From: Buxus sempervirens
Taxonomy: Eukaryota > Streptophyta > Magnoliopsida > Buxales > Buxaceae
Assembly (NCBI GenBank): GCA_947561395.2
Contig: CANNZS020000171.1
Coordinates: 5,001 to 69,000, forward strand
Reading direction: 5' to 3'
DNA length: 64,000 nt
The translations under genes and the position numbers were made by a program. The notes beneath the pieces were generated by a model, which did not search any database, was not told the DNA's origin, and worked only from the letters and a program-made list of their open reading frames with translations. Shown here piece after piece: positions 46,957 through 59,215 of the stretch (positions are counted from its first letter, which is position 1; each line of letters starts with the position of its first letter).

Positions 46957-47175
46957 TCCCAATGGGCATAGGGGTTACGTCATGTACGAAACTTTCTTTA
47001 TAGTATACCACTTCTGGCTCGTCATGCTGCATCTCTTCCGATACCAGGACCTTTTATCACGACTTTCGCCTCTAGCGTACCCTGCTTCCACTATTGTACG
47101 AATAGCATTTCCTGCTAAGGTTTGAGCAGCAAACGGGGTGTCAAAAATCTCTTATTCTCTTTTGCCTTTGAATTC
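46957..47175 (-). pseudogene. rps11: Plastid-type rps11 relic
   Basis: Read on the minus strand, this shows ribosomal protein S11 blocks in order: FKGKR, then DTPFAAQT, AGNAIRTIV, then after a frame change VIKGPGIGRDAA, and last DVTPMPIG. A 12-base insertion beginning with TAA separates the first two blocks. The TPFAAQT and GNAIRT variants fit plastid S11 better than mitochondrial S11. The C-terminal end after PMP is replaced. At least two frameshifts and stops make it non-coding. It is an old plastid transfer. Confidence 0.75.
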
Positions 47176-48452
47176 AAAACTGCGTAGGATCAAGAAACCC
47201 CCGGCAAGAGTAGGCCAAACAAGCAAAGGAATGAGCGCCTCGCCTTTACTCTAATAAGGGCGTTAGCGCAGTGCGAGTTACGTTCGATGTGGTGTCCTGT
47301 AGACTTTGGTCTCGATCAACTCAGTGCTTAGATAAGATTTTCAATCTACTGTAGAGGGCTATGGCTGAAACATGGTTCTGGCTAGAGCACTTTGGGTTTT
47401 ATCGCTCCTCTCTCGAATCCTCTGTATTGGTGTAGTCTATAAGACTGTATGCGCACCTGAGCGAAAACTTGTAAAGTTAGAGTGAGTAGGTTAAGGTGTG
47501 TCCAAAGGCAACCTGGCATACCAATCGAATGCAGTCTCACGGAGAGCGGGATCCCTTCTAGAAATGTTTAGCCAAGTAGTAGCTAAGAAAGCAATCAGTT
47601 CGCTTTTCGACTAGAATCGAAGCAGCGGATAGATCAACAGATAAGATAGGTTGCAGCGGATAAATTATCCGCTGTTGATCCAAATTAGTTATAATCTTAT
47701 TTCTCGTCTGATCGTCTTCAAGATCGTCTGAACTGTATATGAGACCTCTTCCCTGGTAGAATTCAAGGATTCCAATCAGCTCAAGGATTAGAAGAAGTTC
47801 AACACTGCAGTCCATGCGAGGCCAGATCTTCAAAGAGGCTCTGGCTATAGCCTCAATCTCAAGATCGATGAAATGGGCAGTTTCCTATAATAAAATAAGA
47901 AATCTCGAGTTTCGAGAAGATCATGTAAACCACCCAGAAGCACATGCCTGAAAAAGGGCCTAGAACACTCATTTTAAGCAACTCTTGCCCGAGACAGCTA
48001 AACCGCTCTTTTAACCTCTCTTCTTCAAAGGAAGACTCTCCTTCCAGGTTCCCGTCAAGGTTGGATTAGCTGAACTGAGGAACCACAGCCTAGCGTTTAA
48101 TTGGAATCGTTAACCTGATCCTCATCGTTGCCTTCGACCAAGGGATAGTTTTGCAATTCTCAGTAAAGGTTACTAAAGCCAAACATTGATTCGAACCCTC
48201 TTATAAAAATATTCCACGGGCAGCTAAGAACGTCGATTTCAGATTAGTCAACTTGCATTGAAAGAAAGAACCGAGACAGCGGACAAGAGCCTTCAAGGCA
48301 AGCCCGATCACGGTTTGACTTCCTGGATTGCGTCAATCGCTCAAGTGAAGCCGGATTTCCGAAAGTTGGATCGCTCCGATCTCACTCACCTGTGAAAATC
48401 CGTTTAAGCTAAAAGCACCGGTTTTCTCCAACCGCTAACTCCGTATGAGAAC
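47176..48452. other. Spacer with palindromes and a faint gag-like motif
   Basis: The minus-strand ORF 47558-47833 (91 codons) is unassigned. Just beyond it (about 47500-47560, minus) the reading RETAFDWYARLPL recalls a gag core, but only over a dozen codons. TCTCGA-GTT-TCGAGA lies near 47903. Confidence 0.4.
47654..47674. repeat. Perfect 10-bp-arm palindrome
   Basis: CAGCGGATAA, one A, then TTATCCGCTG. The sequence GCAGCGGATA also occurs 33 bases upstream, and the flanks carry GATCAACAG and CTGTTGATC, so a larger alternative hairpin is possible. Confidence 0.9.
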
Positions 48453-49215
48453 ATGCTCAGAGAAGAGTCACATAGAAAGAATACAGTTTATGGCACTTAT
48501 TATCAAGAGCCAGTAACTGTGGATGTTGATGTGGCTGAGTATGTAAAGGGGAAGAATACTTTAGTCTGTGACATTCTAGTTAAGAAAGATGTTCAGGCAC
48601 AGAGGTCCTCGAAGACAAATGAACAAAGGAAATCGCCAGATTTCTTTGAATAAGGCTGATCAGATATTTGATTGGCTATTAGCAAATAATAAAATTCAAT
48701 TGAAAGGAAAGCATAACATACCCAGCTCGAATGAATTTAAGGGGAAGGAATTCTGCAAGTGGTACAATACTTTTGCACATGCCACTAATAACTGTGTAGT
48801 TTTCCGAAACATCATTCAAGATCAAATCGAAGCAAAGGACCTTCGTTTCCCTGAAAGGAATGATGTTATGGAAGTGGACATTAATCCCTTCCCTTCCTTG
48901 GTAGATCTGAATGTGCTGAGCATTAACTTGAGTTCTGTGTTTTCGATGCAGGCACAAGGAGTATCCTGGAACACCATCACCGCCAACCATCTCTTCAACG
49001 ATTTGGTAGGAGCTGGTGTGCTGAGGTTTCCAATCTTCTGTGATGAAAGTATAGAGAGATTCTGTAGGTGGCACCTGAAAGAGCTGCATACCACAGACCA
49101 ATGCCAGATTTTCAAGAATTTCCTGATAAAGCAGACAGCTCGAGAGACAGTTGCCTTGACTGAATCGCAGATCTCAGCCTTAGGACTGGAGGATTTCATC
49201 AGTCCCCTGACCTGA
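48453..49215 (+). pseudogene. Ty3/gypsy gag relic with two zinc-knuckle-like motifs
   Basis: Two overlapping frames, 48453-48653 and 48589-49215 (208 codons), make up this relic. The longer one has CKWYNTFAHATNNC (residues 56-69), in which Tyr59 stands at the His place of the motif, and CRWHLKELHTTDQC (residues 159-172), a full CX2HX4HX4C pattern. VVFRNIIQDQI and NPFPSL match gag proteins of plant gypsy elements. The frame change near 48600 shows decay. It runs in the same direction as the pol relic 200 bases downstream, so both probably come from one insertion. Confidence 0.72.
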
Positions 49216-49428
49216 AGGGAAAGAGAGCCATGTCAGCTGGCTCATGGGAGGCTGAAGAGAAAGAAATAGAAGGCAATTCTGAACCTTCGAAGGGACAAGA
49301 GACTGGGATGTCCTATAAGCAGGCATTGCAAAGCTCCTCAGAAATGACTGAGCTGATATAGAATCTGCTGGTCCTTAGGCATAAGATGTGCCACAGATGC
49401 GCAAGTATCCTTCACACAGAAACCGAAG

Positions 49429-50760
49429 ATGGTGAAAGTACCTGTGCCACCAGTTGGTCAGTGGGTGCCTGTGGTACAGAAGTCCAAGTCTGAGAAAAAG
49501 CCTGCAGAGGGAACATCTGTAGAAGTCCAGTCACCGAAGCTATCCAGGACCCAGAGGAGAAGGTTGTTGAGGAAGAAGGCTTCAGTGAAAATCAAATTGC
49601 AGCTTGAGGTGGAATCAAAGCCAGAGGTCGGCTTGACAGTGAGATATCCAGCAGAAGGTAAAGCTGGAAAGAAAGACCACAATAAGCTGGAGAAGGGACA
49701 GACCTTGTCAGCGGAGTTTTCTGATGAGCTTTCTGAAGAAGTGAGATAGAACAGATTGCAACAGTAGAAGACGGGCAATGGACCTTAACCTTTGATGAAT
49801 CATCCACGTGCAGGAATCGTTTTGAAATCACCAAATCGTTTCAATTTAAGTTTCCATGCTCTAATAAGAGTTCAGAATATGAGGCCGGTTGTCTATCGCT
49901 AAAGAAATGAAGATCAAGAAGTGAAAAATCTTGTGGTTCGACAGATGGGACATTCGCACTGAAGGAGATTTCCCTAGCACCTTATCAGTCCCTTGTGCAG
50001 AAGCTGTGCGATGAAATTGATGTGGAATTGACCATGTCAACAGGTCTCGACATGCTGATTCTTTGGCCACTCTAGCTTCGCTTCAAAGATAAAGTTCGAA
50101 GATGATGAAGCTGTCATTAAAGAAGGAGATTGGAGACATGCTGTGATTCAAGAACTAAAGCAATCAGTGTCGTCAGTGCACATGGCCAGGAAAGACTTGA
50201 AGTGCTTCACTAAATGACTGTGACAATTTGGACTACAAGATGCCCGATGGGGCGGTGCCTTGGCGTTGAAGAAGCAGCAAAGAGACTTGAAGAAGTTCAT
50301 GAGTTTGTCTGTGGGACCACCCACCGGTAAACCTCTACAGAAGATTGCAAAGACAAGGAACCTATTGGCCTGATATGGCTAGGGATGTAAAAGCTCGAGA
50401 AGAGGCTTGTAGAAACACATGGATGCCCGATCGAGCAGAATGTGCCTTTCTCGATGTAGTGGATTGGAGACAGCCATATATCGAGTACCTGACGAATCTT
50501 ACCAGATGATCGATACGAAGCGAATAAGCTAAAGAAGATGGCAAAAAGGTATATCGTGAATGATAGTAAGCTATTCAAGCTCATCGGGAATTCTGTTGAG
50601 GTGTCTATCAGGTGATGAAGCGATGGAGGTCATGCACCAATCACATGCTGGCACCTTGGCGGAGCACCAAGAAGGGCGAAAGCTGTTAAAGTATTTGCTG
50701 CAATCAGACAAAAAAGGGAAATCCCGGCAGAAGTCTAAGGCTCTTCCCGGCTATTAAGGG
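49429..50760 (+). pseudogene. Ty3/gypsy pol relic: linker, RNase H, integrase start, RT missing
   Basis: The first 106 codons form a basic linker with LSRTQRRRLLRKK. From about 49770, in several frames, RNase H blocks appear: WTLTFDES, FKFPCSNKSSEYEA, LVVRQM and HADSLATLAS. From about 50430 an integrase approach region follows (WRQPYIEYL) and then, at 50560-50757, LLRCLSGDEAMEVMHQSHAGT with HQEGRKLLKYLL, which resembles the zinc-binding N-terminus of gypsy integrase. No RT block was found between linker and RNase H, implying an internal deletion. Many frameshifts are present. Confidence 0.7.
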
Positions 50761-50762
50761 CT

Positions 50763-51342
50763 GTGGCTGTTAAAACCCCCTGCTCCTGCTCTGTCCTCGG
50801 AACCCAAAGCCTTCTCTTCTTCGCGCATGTTGATAGTTGGGGGACATCGATTTTTCAAGGTTGTTTTGATAACATTGATCAAACTATTCTAAATAGAAGA
50901 ATTGGTTTCGATATGGGTGAGAGCAGTGAGGGCTTTTGTAAATTTCAGCTTTATAAAAAAAAGACTGACTTAAGAGATAAAGAAGGTAAGAAGACTTATG
51001 GCTCTTGTATAAAAGGGATCCCTTAGGGCAGTCCGTTGTCTCCCGTCTTAATGAACATCTTTCTTTGATGTGAAGATGCAAGACTTTATGAGTCAAGAAG
51101 CGAGAATTAGGTATGTGCGCTACGCTGACGATATAGCTTTTTTTTGCTATTAAGGAAGGAGCCAACTCAGAAATGGTAAGCCAAGAGTTCAAGCAATTCT
51201 TTAATTAGGCCTTGACTGAGCTCAAACTGGAAGCAACTACTCGGAGTCCTAATAGAAATTCGTCCGGACAGAAACTTGGAGTTAAGGGCAGCTTAATAGA
51301 TTCAAAAAAAGAAAAGGTTTCAATCAATCGACAACGACATAA
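50763..51342 (+). pseudogene. Group II intron reverse transcriptase relic
   Basis: The blocks are, in order, CFDNIDQTIL (RT block 2), KGIP-stop-GSPLSPVLMNIFL (block 4, stop TAG at 51024-51026 where Gln is usual), RYVRYADDIAF with the catalytic YADD at 51121-51132 (block 5), and a downstream basic region (51212 onward). Organellar and bacterial group II intron RTs share this layout. It does not resemble matR, which has diverged blocks. The fingers (block 0/1), maturase X and endonuclease domains are not visible. A TGA follows IFL and a TAA follows AFFCY. The relic meets the gap; copy A continues to 3856. Confidence 0.78.
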
Positions 51343-51542
51343 NNNNNNNNNNNNNNNNNNNNNNNNNNNNNNNNNNNNNNNNNNNNNNNNNNNNNNNNNN
51401 NNNNNNNNNNNNNNNNNNNNNNNNNNNNNNNNNNNNNNNNNNNNNNNNNNNNNNNNNNNNNNNNNNNNNNNNNNNNNNNNNNNNNNNNNNNNNNNNNNNN
51501 NNNNNNNNNNNNNNNNNNNNNNNNNNNNNNNNNNNNNNNNNN
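51343..51542. other. Assembly gap, exactly 200 N
   Basis: This is the second run of 200 Ns, between blocks 2 and 3. Confidence 0.99.
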
Positions 51543-51558
51543 AAACAAAAAAAATTGC

Positions 51559-52598
51559 ATGAACTTAAGAAGCGGGCACGTGTACGGTACGAAAATGGCA
51601 GACGACTCAAAGTTGGACACACTAACTGCTCGAATGGCAGAATTAATTGAAGCTCAAACTCGTCTAACATCGCGCATGGATGAAATGTTTGAGCGTCAAA
51701 AGCTAACAGATGAAAATGGAAAGAACCAAGCCACCACTCTAAACCAGCATAGTGCGACTATTGCCAGTATTATGAACACACTTGAAAGAGTGAAAAGAAG
51801 GCTTAGTGATCTGGCACCGCGATCAGACACCAGTGGCATCCAAGATCGCCGACCTGACAACTTTTGGGAACGGCACAGACAAGTTCCAGAGTTTGCACAA
51901 GCTCGGGACATGAATTCGGACCGAGACCTTGGAATTAAGGTAGAGGTTCCTGAATTTGATGGAAAACTGCAACCCGATGCTTTCTTGGACTGGTTGCTCT
52001 GCATCGAGAATATCTTCAGCTATCGTCCCATGACGGAAGAAAATAAAGTTGCGTTAGTAGCAACCCGGTTTCGAGGATTCGCACTTACATGGTGGGCCGA
52101 AGTGCAACGAAAGAGGCGAATGCAGAACCTCGATCCTGTTAGTACTTGGGAAAGAATGAAAGAACTCTTGAAGACTCCATTTTGACCCCTGAATTACTCC
52201 CAAGTTTTGTTTGACAAATTCCAAGATCTTCGTCAAGGGCAAAAGAAAGCGCAAGAGTACACAACGGAGTACCATTTGTTATCAGCTCGATGCGGTTTAA
52301 GAGAGGACGATGAAAGAGATGTCCAGCATTATCTACATGGTCTCAACAAAGACATCCGCTATGAACTTATGTTCCAGACGTTTGAATCTGTTGAGGAAGC
52401 TTACGCATATGCACTTCAAGCTGAAGAAAAGATCAATTATCAAAACAAGCGAATAGGCGCTGGTAAAGGGATACTGCGACCACCAGGGTCAATGGGAGGT
52501 AGACAACCGCCGATCAATCAAACACCGCCTCCACCTCGAGCTCCAACAACCCCTGCGACAAATCCAAATACAGGGAAAGGAATCCTCGGTTTGGCATA
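51559..52598 (+). pseudogene. Ty3/gypsy gag (copy C)
   Basis: This is copy C of 38021-39060. The same TGA is present, 52183-52185. Confidence 0.88.
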
Positions 52599-52621
52599 CT
52601 TCCACGCAAGACAACTAGGAT

Positions 52622-52928
52622 CAAATGGTTTACAATAAGGAGGGAATCGCCCCTGACTTCGAGTCTTCGGATTGCCAACTCCATTCCCATAATCAGCGTT
52701 TGATACTCCGCAACGTTGTTGGAACACGGTTCGAGGAGAGCGAACGAATGCGGGATAAGATGCCCTTCTGGTGTGATGAAAATAATGCCGACACCTGAGG
52801 ACTGTTCTTTTCGTCCATTCATTCGGGAGGCACCGTCAAAGTACATTTCCCATGGGGCTAGGGCTAACATATGCCAACCCAGGGCGAAGGGAAGCAGATT
52901 TGTGGACCAATTACACCAATGATAGAGT
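52622..52928 (-). pseudogene. Ty3/gypsy RNase H fragment (copy C)
   Basis: This is copy C of 39084-39390. Confidence 0.85.
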
Positions 52929-53291
52929 AAAGAAGAGAGCGGAAATCGCATATTGAATTAAGAGAAAGGACGGGAACGCTATTCGTATAGCAAGAGTGAT
53001 AGAGAGCAGGGCTTATCTTTCTAAAGAAAGTAATTCCTTAAAGTAAAGGCCAGATTCCAGATGAACTAAGCGGGAATCGAAAGATTTAATTTAAAAGTAG
53101 GGAACCGGAGGAGATATTGAAAGGAGCGATGAAAGCGATTCACCGAAAAAGACAGCAAAGAGCGGACAGGCGGACTAGAGGTCGATTCCAGATAAGAGAA
53201 TCGCGGCAAGGGCAGTGCTTTACAGAGGGCTTAGCTCTATAAGTAAGGAAATCTTTATATTTTCGAGACTAATTCAAAGAAAGAAAGAAGG

Positions 53292-53378
53292 GAACTTACC
53301 AATAGCGAAAGCAGATCCTGCTGAAGCAATTCTTGCATCCCCAAATGCTACTATTCATTTTGCACCTATAAGATACAT
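53292..53378 (-). pseudogene. atp9: atp9-like 5' relic (copy C)
   Basis: This is copy C of 39754-39840. Confidence 0.65.
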
Positions 53379-54082
53379 TGCGAGCTAAACAAAGAAGGGA
53401 TTCGCAATTAACGCAAAAGAAGAAGCAAGGGGATTCGTGACTAAACAAACAAAGGATTCGTGCTCGCTAGCATTTGATCTCTTAATTGAACTCCTACGCC
53501 TCCGGATCCTATCCTGCTCACCGGAATGCGGACTCAAGGGATTCGAGCGCACCTAGCTAGCACCTGGCTTTCACTCCGGCACCTGCGCATACGTGCTCCT
53601 TTACTGCCTACGCCTACGCTCACGAAAGACAAAGCCACTCACGAATCCATTTTCTTGCTCCTAGCGCAGGAATGCCTGCCCGAAGCCACTATCACCTATG
53701 CAGCGGCCATCGCCTACCCTAATGCTCCTGCTCCGGACCTTACTGCGGGCTTTTAGCTTTCTTGCTTGCTATGCGCCAGCTAGCTCCATGCTTTACCGAA
53801 TGCGCCAACCAACCGGAGGTGCCGGGCCTACTTGTGCCAACTCCAACTAGGAAACTACTACCGCTTGGGCCTAAGCTCCTGAACCAGCAGGAAGAAGAAG
53901 CGCACCCGAACCCCCCACTCCTGACCGGAAAAGTCTATTGATTTAGAAAATTAATGTTTAGCCGACCAAGTAAGGGCTGAGTGTGATGTGGGCGGGATGT
54001 ATTTGAATAAAAGAAAAGACGGATATGTGTAACAAGGAAGCGAACGTACCGGATTGGATTGACCCCACTTAATAGGTAGATC

Positions 54083-54268
54083 CGGAATCAAGCTAGCAGG
54101 AAGTACACTTATAGGGATTCGGCGCTTATAATGAGATAGATAAATCACGCGGACTCAGGCTGCTAGCAAAGAAGTCGTTCTGGACTCAAGCCAGCAAACA
54201 AAAGACTTATTATAGGTCGATCACGTAGTCAAGCTATAGCAAACAAGACTTATAAGTCGATCTGGGGC
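54083..54268. repeat. Three degenerate ~45-bp units (copy C)
   Basis: This is copy C of 40545-40730. Confidence 0.5.
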
Positions 54269-54336
54269 TGTGAGGGGCAAAGATAAAGAAGGAGTTGCAG
54301 CAGCGGACTTTGGGAGACTCTGTTACATCTTCTGGA

Positions 54337-54428
54337 ATCATTATTTAGTAGGAAAGTTTGGTTTTGCTCTAACCGAAGATATTGCATCCTTTGCCCTAAT
54401 GATGTCCTTTTAGATCTCATCCGTATTC
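54337..54428 (+). pseudogene. atp9: atp9-like 3' relic (copy C)
   Basis: This is copy C of 40799-40890. Confidence 0.75.
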
Positions 54429-55157
54429 CGATCGAAAGTTTAAGTTGTCAAGAAGGTCAGCGGGTGGAGAATAGCGAGGAGGAGGGCGGCGGGCAAAGAA
54501 AGGGGCGGGCGGGGCCTTGGCGAGACGTTCTTCTTTCGAAGCGTTTTGCCAAGAGAGCGAGGGCGCCCTTCCCTTCTGGGGTGGGGGCGTTGCACGAAAC
54601 CAAACCGCCCCCCGCCCGATCAAGTACCAGTTGCTTCGCTGGTAGGCCCACTTAGGTTAGGGGGGCATTGTCCCTCAGTTCTTACCAACCTCCGGTGTGT
54701 AATCGACATGTTGCTAGCTTCTTATCGGTCGAATAAGAATCATTGATTCCCTCTGCTGTCCATTTCTTATTCATTCAGGGCGCTCGGCCGGTGCTCCTTT
54801 CTCAAACCGGAACAACTCTGAACGTTAGGGAAGATAGGGGAAGACCACCTGAGCGAACCGACCGAAGGGACTTGACTTATCCGAACCGAACGATAGCGAC
54901 TTAAAGCGAAGCCTATCACGAGCAGCGTCGCTGCTTGATCGGCGGGGAGGAGCATCTCAAAGTATGGGGCAAAGGATCAAGCGCTTTGACTTTGTCCCCC
55001 GGGATCCACCACAGGTTGGGTTTGAGAGCCGTGTGATGGGTGACTATCCAGCACGGCTCGGAGAGCACTTTTAGTCTGCGCTGGTGAATGGAAGCCTCCC
55101 CCCCATCAAGCAAGAAAGAAGCGGCTCTTCCCACGGCGGAGTCACCATTGACTCTAT
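54429..55157 (+). other. 3' part of the rps3 group II intron (copy C)
   Basis: This is copy C of 40891-41619. Domain V lies at 55026-55059. Confidence 0.75.
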
Positions 55158-56775
55158 TTATTATTATGGTAAATCAGTGTATCAAGATGTCAATCTGAGA
55201 TCTTATTTCGGTTCGATACGTCCACCTACGAGACTCACCTTTGGCTTTCGTCTCGGTAGGTGTATTATTCTACATTTTCCCAAAAGAACATTCATTCATT
55301 TCTTTCTCCCCCGTCGACCACGACGACTGAAACGACGCGACAAATCCAGACCCGGAAAGGAGAAGGGCCGGTGGTGGGCATTTGGGAAAGTCGGGCCGAT
55401 CGGGTGTCTTCATTCAAGCGACGGTACAGAAGAAGAACGAAACGAAGTTAGAGGCCGGGGGGCAGGGAAAAGAGTCGAGTCGATCAGGCTCGACGACCGG
55501 GAGAAGCAAAACGAAATCCGGATTTGGCCGAAAAAGAAGCAACGCTATGGATACCATGACCGATCACGATCGATAAAGAAGAATCTTTCTAAATCACTTC
55601 GGGTCAGCGGGGCCTTCAAGCATCCGAAATACGCCGGGGTTGTAAATGACATAGCGTTCCTGATAGAAAATGACGACTCCTTCAGAAAAACGAAGTTATT
55701 CAAGTTCTTTTTCCCAAAGAAGTCCCGCTCCGACGGCCCGACGAGTCATCTACTTAAAAGGACCCTCCCCGCAGTGCGCCCCTCCTTGAATTATTCGGTC
55801 ATGCAATACTTATTAAATACACTGAACAAAATAAATTTCGACCCCGTCGTAGTTCTCAATCATTTCGTGGCACCGGGCGTGGCTGAACCATCTACGATGG
55901 GGGGAGCGAAAGCACAGGAAAGAAGCTTAGATAAGAGAATACGTTCTCGCATCGCTTTTTTTGTAGAAAGCTCGACCAGCGAGAAAAAGTGTTTGGCCGA
56001 AGCCAAAAAGAGGTTGACCCACTTCATTCGCCAAGCGAATGATCTTCGCTTCGCGGGAACAACAAAAACCACCATCTCGCTCTTTCCTTTCTTCGGTGCT
56101 ACCTTTTTCTTTCCAAGGGATGGGGTTGGGGTTTATAATAACCTTTTTATTGAGGATGCCCGGGAACAACTCCTAGGTCAATTAAGGATCAAATGTTGGA
56201 ACCTCATGGGTAAGGAGAAGGTAATGGAATTGATAGATAAATTCATAGACCTAGGTGGGATAGGAGAATTGATAAAGGGAATAGAGATGATGATAGAGAT
56301 CATACTGAGAAAGAGAAGAATTCCGTACGGGTACAACTCTTATTTGAACGAAGTAAAAAAAATGCGATCTTTGTTGTCTAATAGAACAAACACTAATACC
56401 TTAATTGAGTCGGTCAAGATCAAATCTGTTTATCAAAGTGCTTCTCCGATTGCTCAAGACATCTCTTTTCAACCGAGGAACAAAACAAGATCATTTCGTG
56501 CCATATTTAGTAAAATAGTGAAGGATATTCCATTAGTAATGCAAAAAGGGGTGGAGGGGATCCGTATATGTTGTTCAGGTCGATTAAAAGGTGCAGAAAT
56601 AGCTAGAACTGAATGCGGAAAGTATGGAAAAACATCTCGTAATGTATTTAACCAGAAAATAGATTATGCTCCTGCGGAAGTATCTACTCGTTACGGAATC
56701 TCAGGTGTCAAAGTGCGGATTTCATATAGTCAAAAAAATAAGGGACGTGCTATATCCGAAACGTACGAAATATAG
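55158..56775 (+). CDS. rps3: Mitochondrial ribosomal protein S3, exon 2 (copy C)
   Basis: This is copy C of 41620-43237, with an identical translation. Confidence 0.93.
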
Positions 56776-57181
56776 TAAATATCGTAAAGGCAGATGTAGT
56801 AGGGGTCGCGAACCGGACGGTACACAACTTGGTTTTGGAAGATATGGCACTAAAAGTTGTAGAGCTGGTCGTCTTTCATATCGAGCCATTGAAGCAGCGC
56901 GTCGGGCTACAATCGGACAATTCAATCGTGCTATGAGCGGACAATTCCGAAGAAATGGTAAGATATGGGTAAGAGTTCTCGCAGATCTCCCTATTACCGG
57001 GAAACCTACAGAAGTGAGAATGGGAAGAGGAAAAGGAAATCCTACGGGTTGGATTGCTCGTGTGTCCACGGGACAAATCTCATTTGAAATGGATGGTGTG
57101 AGTTTGTCAAATGCTCGACAAGCCGCTACATTAGCGGCGCATAAACCATGTTCGTCAACCAAGTTTGTTCAGTGGTCGTAA
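56747..57181 (+). CDS. rpl16: Mitochondrial ribosomal protein L16 (copy C)
   Basis: This is copy C of 43209-43643, with an identical translation and the GTG start. Confidence 0.93.
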   Translation: MLYPKRTKYSKYRKGRCSRGREPDGTQLGFGRYGTKSCRAGRLSYRAIEAARRATIGQFNRAMSGQFRRNGKIWVRVLADLPITGKPTEVRMGRGKGNPTGWIARVSTGQISFEMDGVSLSNARQAATLAAHKPCSSTKFVQWS

Positions 57182-57616
57182 CGTAATTGGTTAGTGGGGA
57201 AAAACCGGGCCGGGATTCAAAAGAATTAGGCGAAGTGTTTGTTCCTGAACGACGGAAGTGGAAAGACACTAAGGGAGAGGGATATACTCCTTTATTTTTG
57301 TAATCGCCGAAATTGTACGACGAACCTTCTTGTTCCAGGCGTACGACCCGGAAACGTTACGGTTTTATTTTTCCGGCCCGGTTTGGAAAGTGATAGTAGT
57401 AAGAATAAGAAAGAGAAGAGCTAAGATTCAGGAAAGGATGACCTAAGGGTATTAGTTCCATTTTTTAAATTTTAGTCGTTTTTTTTCTCCCTGGCCCCCG
57501 GCCTCGTCGTGATTGCCCTCCTTTAGCCGCCCAGCAGAACAAGCGCCCCTTCGGATCATCAGTTCAATGTTGAATGATGAGGAAAGAAAGGAGTGGATCT
57601 CCGGGAAGGGAAGCTT

Positions 57617-57928
57617 TATGGGAGAAAGGAGGAAAAGGTCAGGCTAGTAGCTAAAGGCTTTACTCAAATATATGGGATAGATTACGAGGAAGCCTTTGCC
57701 CCGGTAGCCAAGATGAAGTCTGTTCGTCTCCTGCTCTCTATTGCTGCGAATCGAGATTGGCTTCTGTTCCAATTATATGTTCAAAATGCCTTCCTGAACG
57801 GGGACCTACAGGAAGAAGTTTACATGAGTCCTCCACCCGGTTGTGTAAGGGGGAGGAGAACAAGGTTTGCAGACTTTGAAAGCTATCTATGGGTTCAAGC
57901 AGTCTCCCAGGGCCTGGTCGGAAACTGA
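57617..57928 (+). pseudogene. Ty1/copia reverse transcriptase fragment (copy C)
   Basis: This is copy C of 44079-44390. Confidence 0.85.
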
Positions 57929-58096
57929 GGTCCGAGTAGAACTCCTTTGTTCAATAATGATATGGAAAAGAAATAAAGGAAAGGAAAAATGAACCAGAGC
58001 TAGCCACAAAGGCTTAACCACCAACAGATGCGGATGAATTAGCTCTCTAGCCTAGCACCCTTTCCTTCAAACCTGAGAACAGGCATCTCAGAAGGA

Positions 58097-58216
58097 AAGT
58101 TTTTGAACTTGCTTTCGGGTGATGTCCTTACTAAACGACCGGATAAGCAGCTAGATCGATTCCTAACAGTAAGAGGATTGGCAAATCTTTCTTTGCTTAA
58201 AACACAGGAGAGCTAA
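58097..58216 (+). pseudogene. Possible Ty1/copia pol C-terminus (copy C)
   Basis: This is copy C of 44559-44678. Confidence 0.35.
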
Positions 58217-59215
58217 CTCGATGATCGACCAAGCCAAAAAATGGCATCGGTTTTTCCTAGACCTCAAAGACTGGCACCTCCTCTTCATCTGCATCTGAAA
58301 ACAGTGGTTAGGCCTTACCTGGACCTTCCTTCTTTTCGCATCTCATCTCTGGCTTAGTATAGTCCTTCGTATCTTCCTTTCCCTCTTTAGTTTCAATGCT
58401 CAATGGCAGTTATCTTTAGAAAGAGTAGGGGGATGGATTTCCTGGGATGTCGATTCTGTAATCAAGACAAAGCAAGACACCCACGCCAAGATCGATGAAA
58501 ATAGAAGCCGGCTATTTCTTATTTTCTTATAGATAGGACAGGTAAGAGAGAAGACCGGTTACGCCGAGAGCACACCTTGATCTCTCATTCCTTCCGCGCG
58601 CACCGTCGATCAGGTTGAACTAGTTGAAAAGAAAAGGCTGGGTTGGGATAAGTTGAATCAGTTTATTACTTCTATTTTAACTACTCCGAATTTCTTGCAC
58701 TCACAGAAGACCAATTCAACAAGTGCTAATGCAGTCGGTCACATCTTCTCTGTCAGAGACAGCAGCGGATAAAAGAGCAGCTAGCCTCCTTGGTTGGGGT
58801 CGGTTCTTTCCCTCAAAAAGAATTGAAGTCGGATTCGCTAGCCTTTGGGCTTAGTTAAGACTTCTTCCCTCTTGGCTTACTAGCCAAGTCCAATAGCAAC
58901 GGAGTCTTGCTAACGCTGAGAGCAAGCATTTCTTCCGCTTGATCAGGGCTATTTGAACTAGTTCTTGAAGTTAAATCTGATCTCTTAATTGGCCTAAAGG
59001 GCCTAGCGCCTAGCCCTAAGATCTTTCTTTTCTCTTCCTAGTGCCAAGCAAAAGGCCAAGAGCAGCTTCTTCTGTAACAGCAAAAACAAAGGCCGGCTAT
59101 TCTTTTTGTTCAATGAGAAAGCATTCGTTCATAGTCGCTAAGAGGAATCCGAGCTTATTCTTATTCAATGCTAGCTCTGACCTAGCCCCCCATAGAAGAA
59201 AGGCTTAGAATCAAT

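Larger units (their letters stand above)
29270..51342 (+). repeat. Copy B of the 22 kb segment R
   Basis: This is the reverse complement of 3965-26037. It runs exactly to the second N run at its right end. Its part 38005-50462 is also repeated in the same orientation at 51543-64000. All other details of R are described in this copy. Confidence 0.95.

Noticed and set aside
48822..49199. Minus-strand ORFs opposite the second gypsy gag
   Set aside because: They lie opposite the gag frame, which carries the recognisable motifs; no domain is seen on the minus strand.
3965..51342. Large inverted repeat like that of a plastid genome
   Set aside because: There are no rRNA operon, tRNAs or plastid gene order. 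The content is mitochondrial, and the ends coincide with assembly gaps.
50763..51342. Identification of the RT relic as matR
   Set aside because: The FDNID, GSPLSP and YADD blocks are canonical group II forms, unlike the diverged matR blocks, and no nad1 intron context is present.
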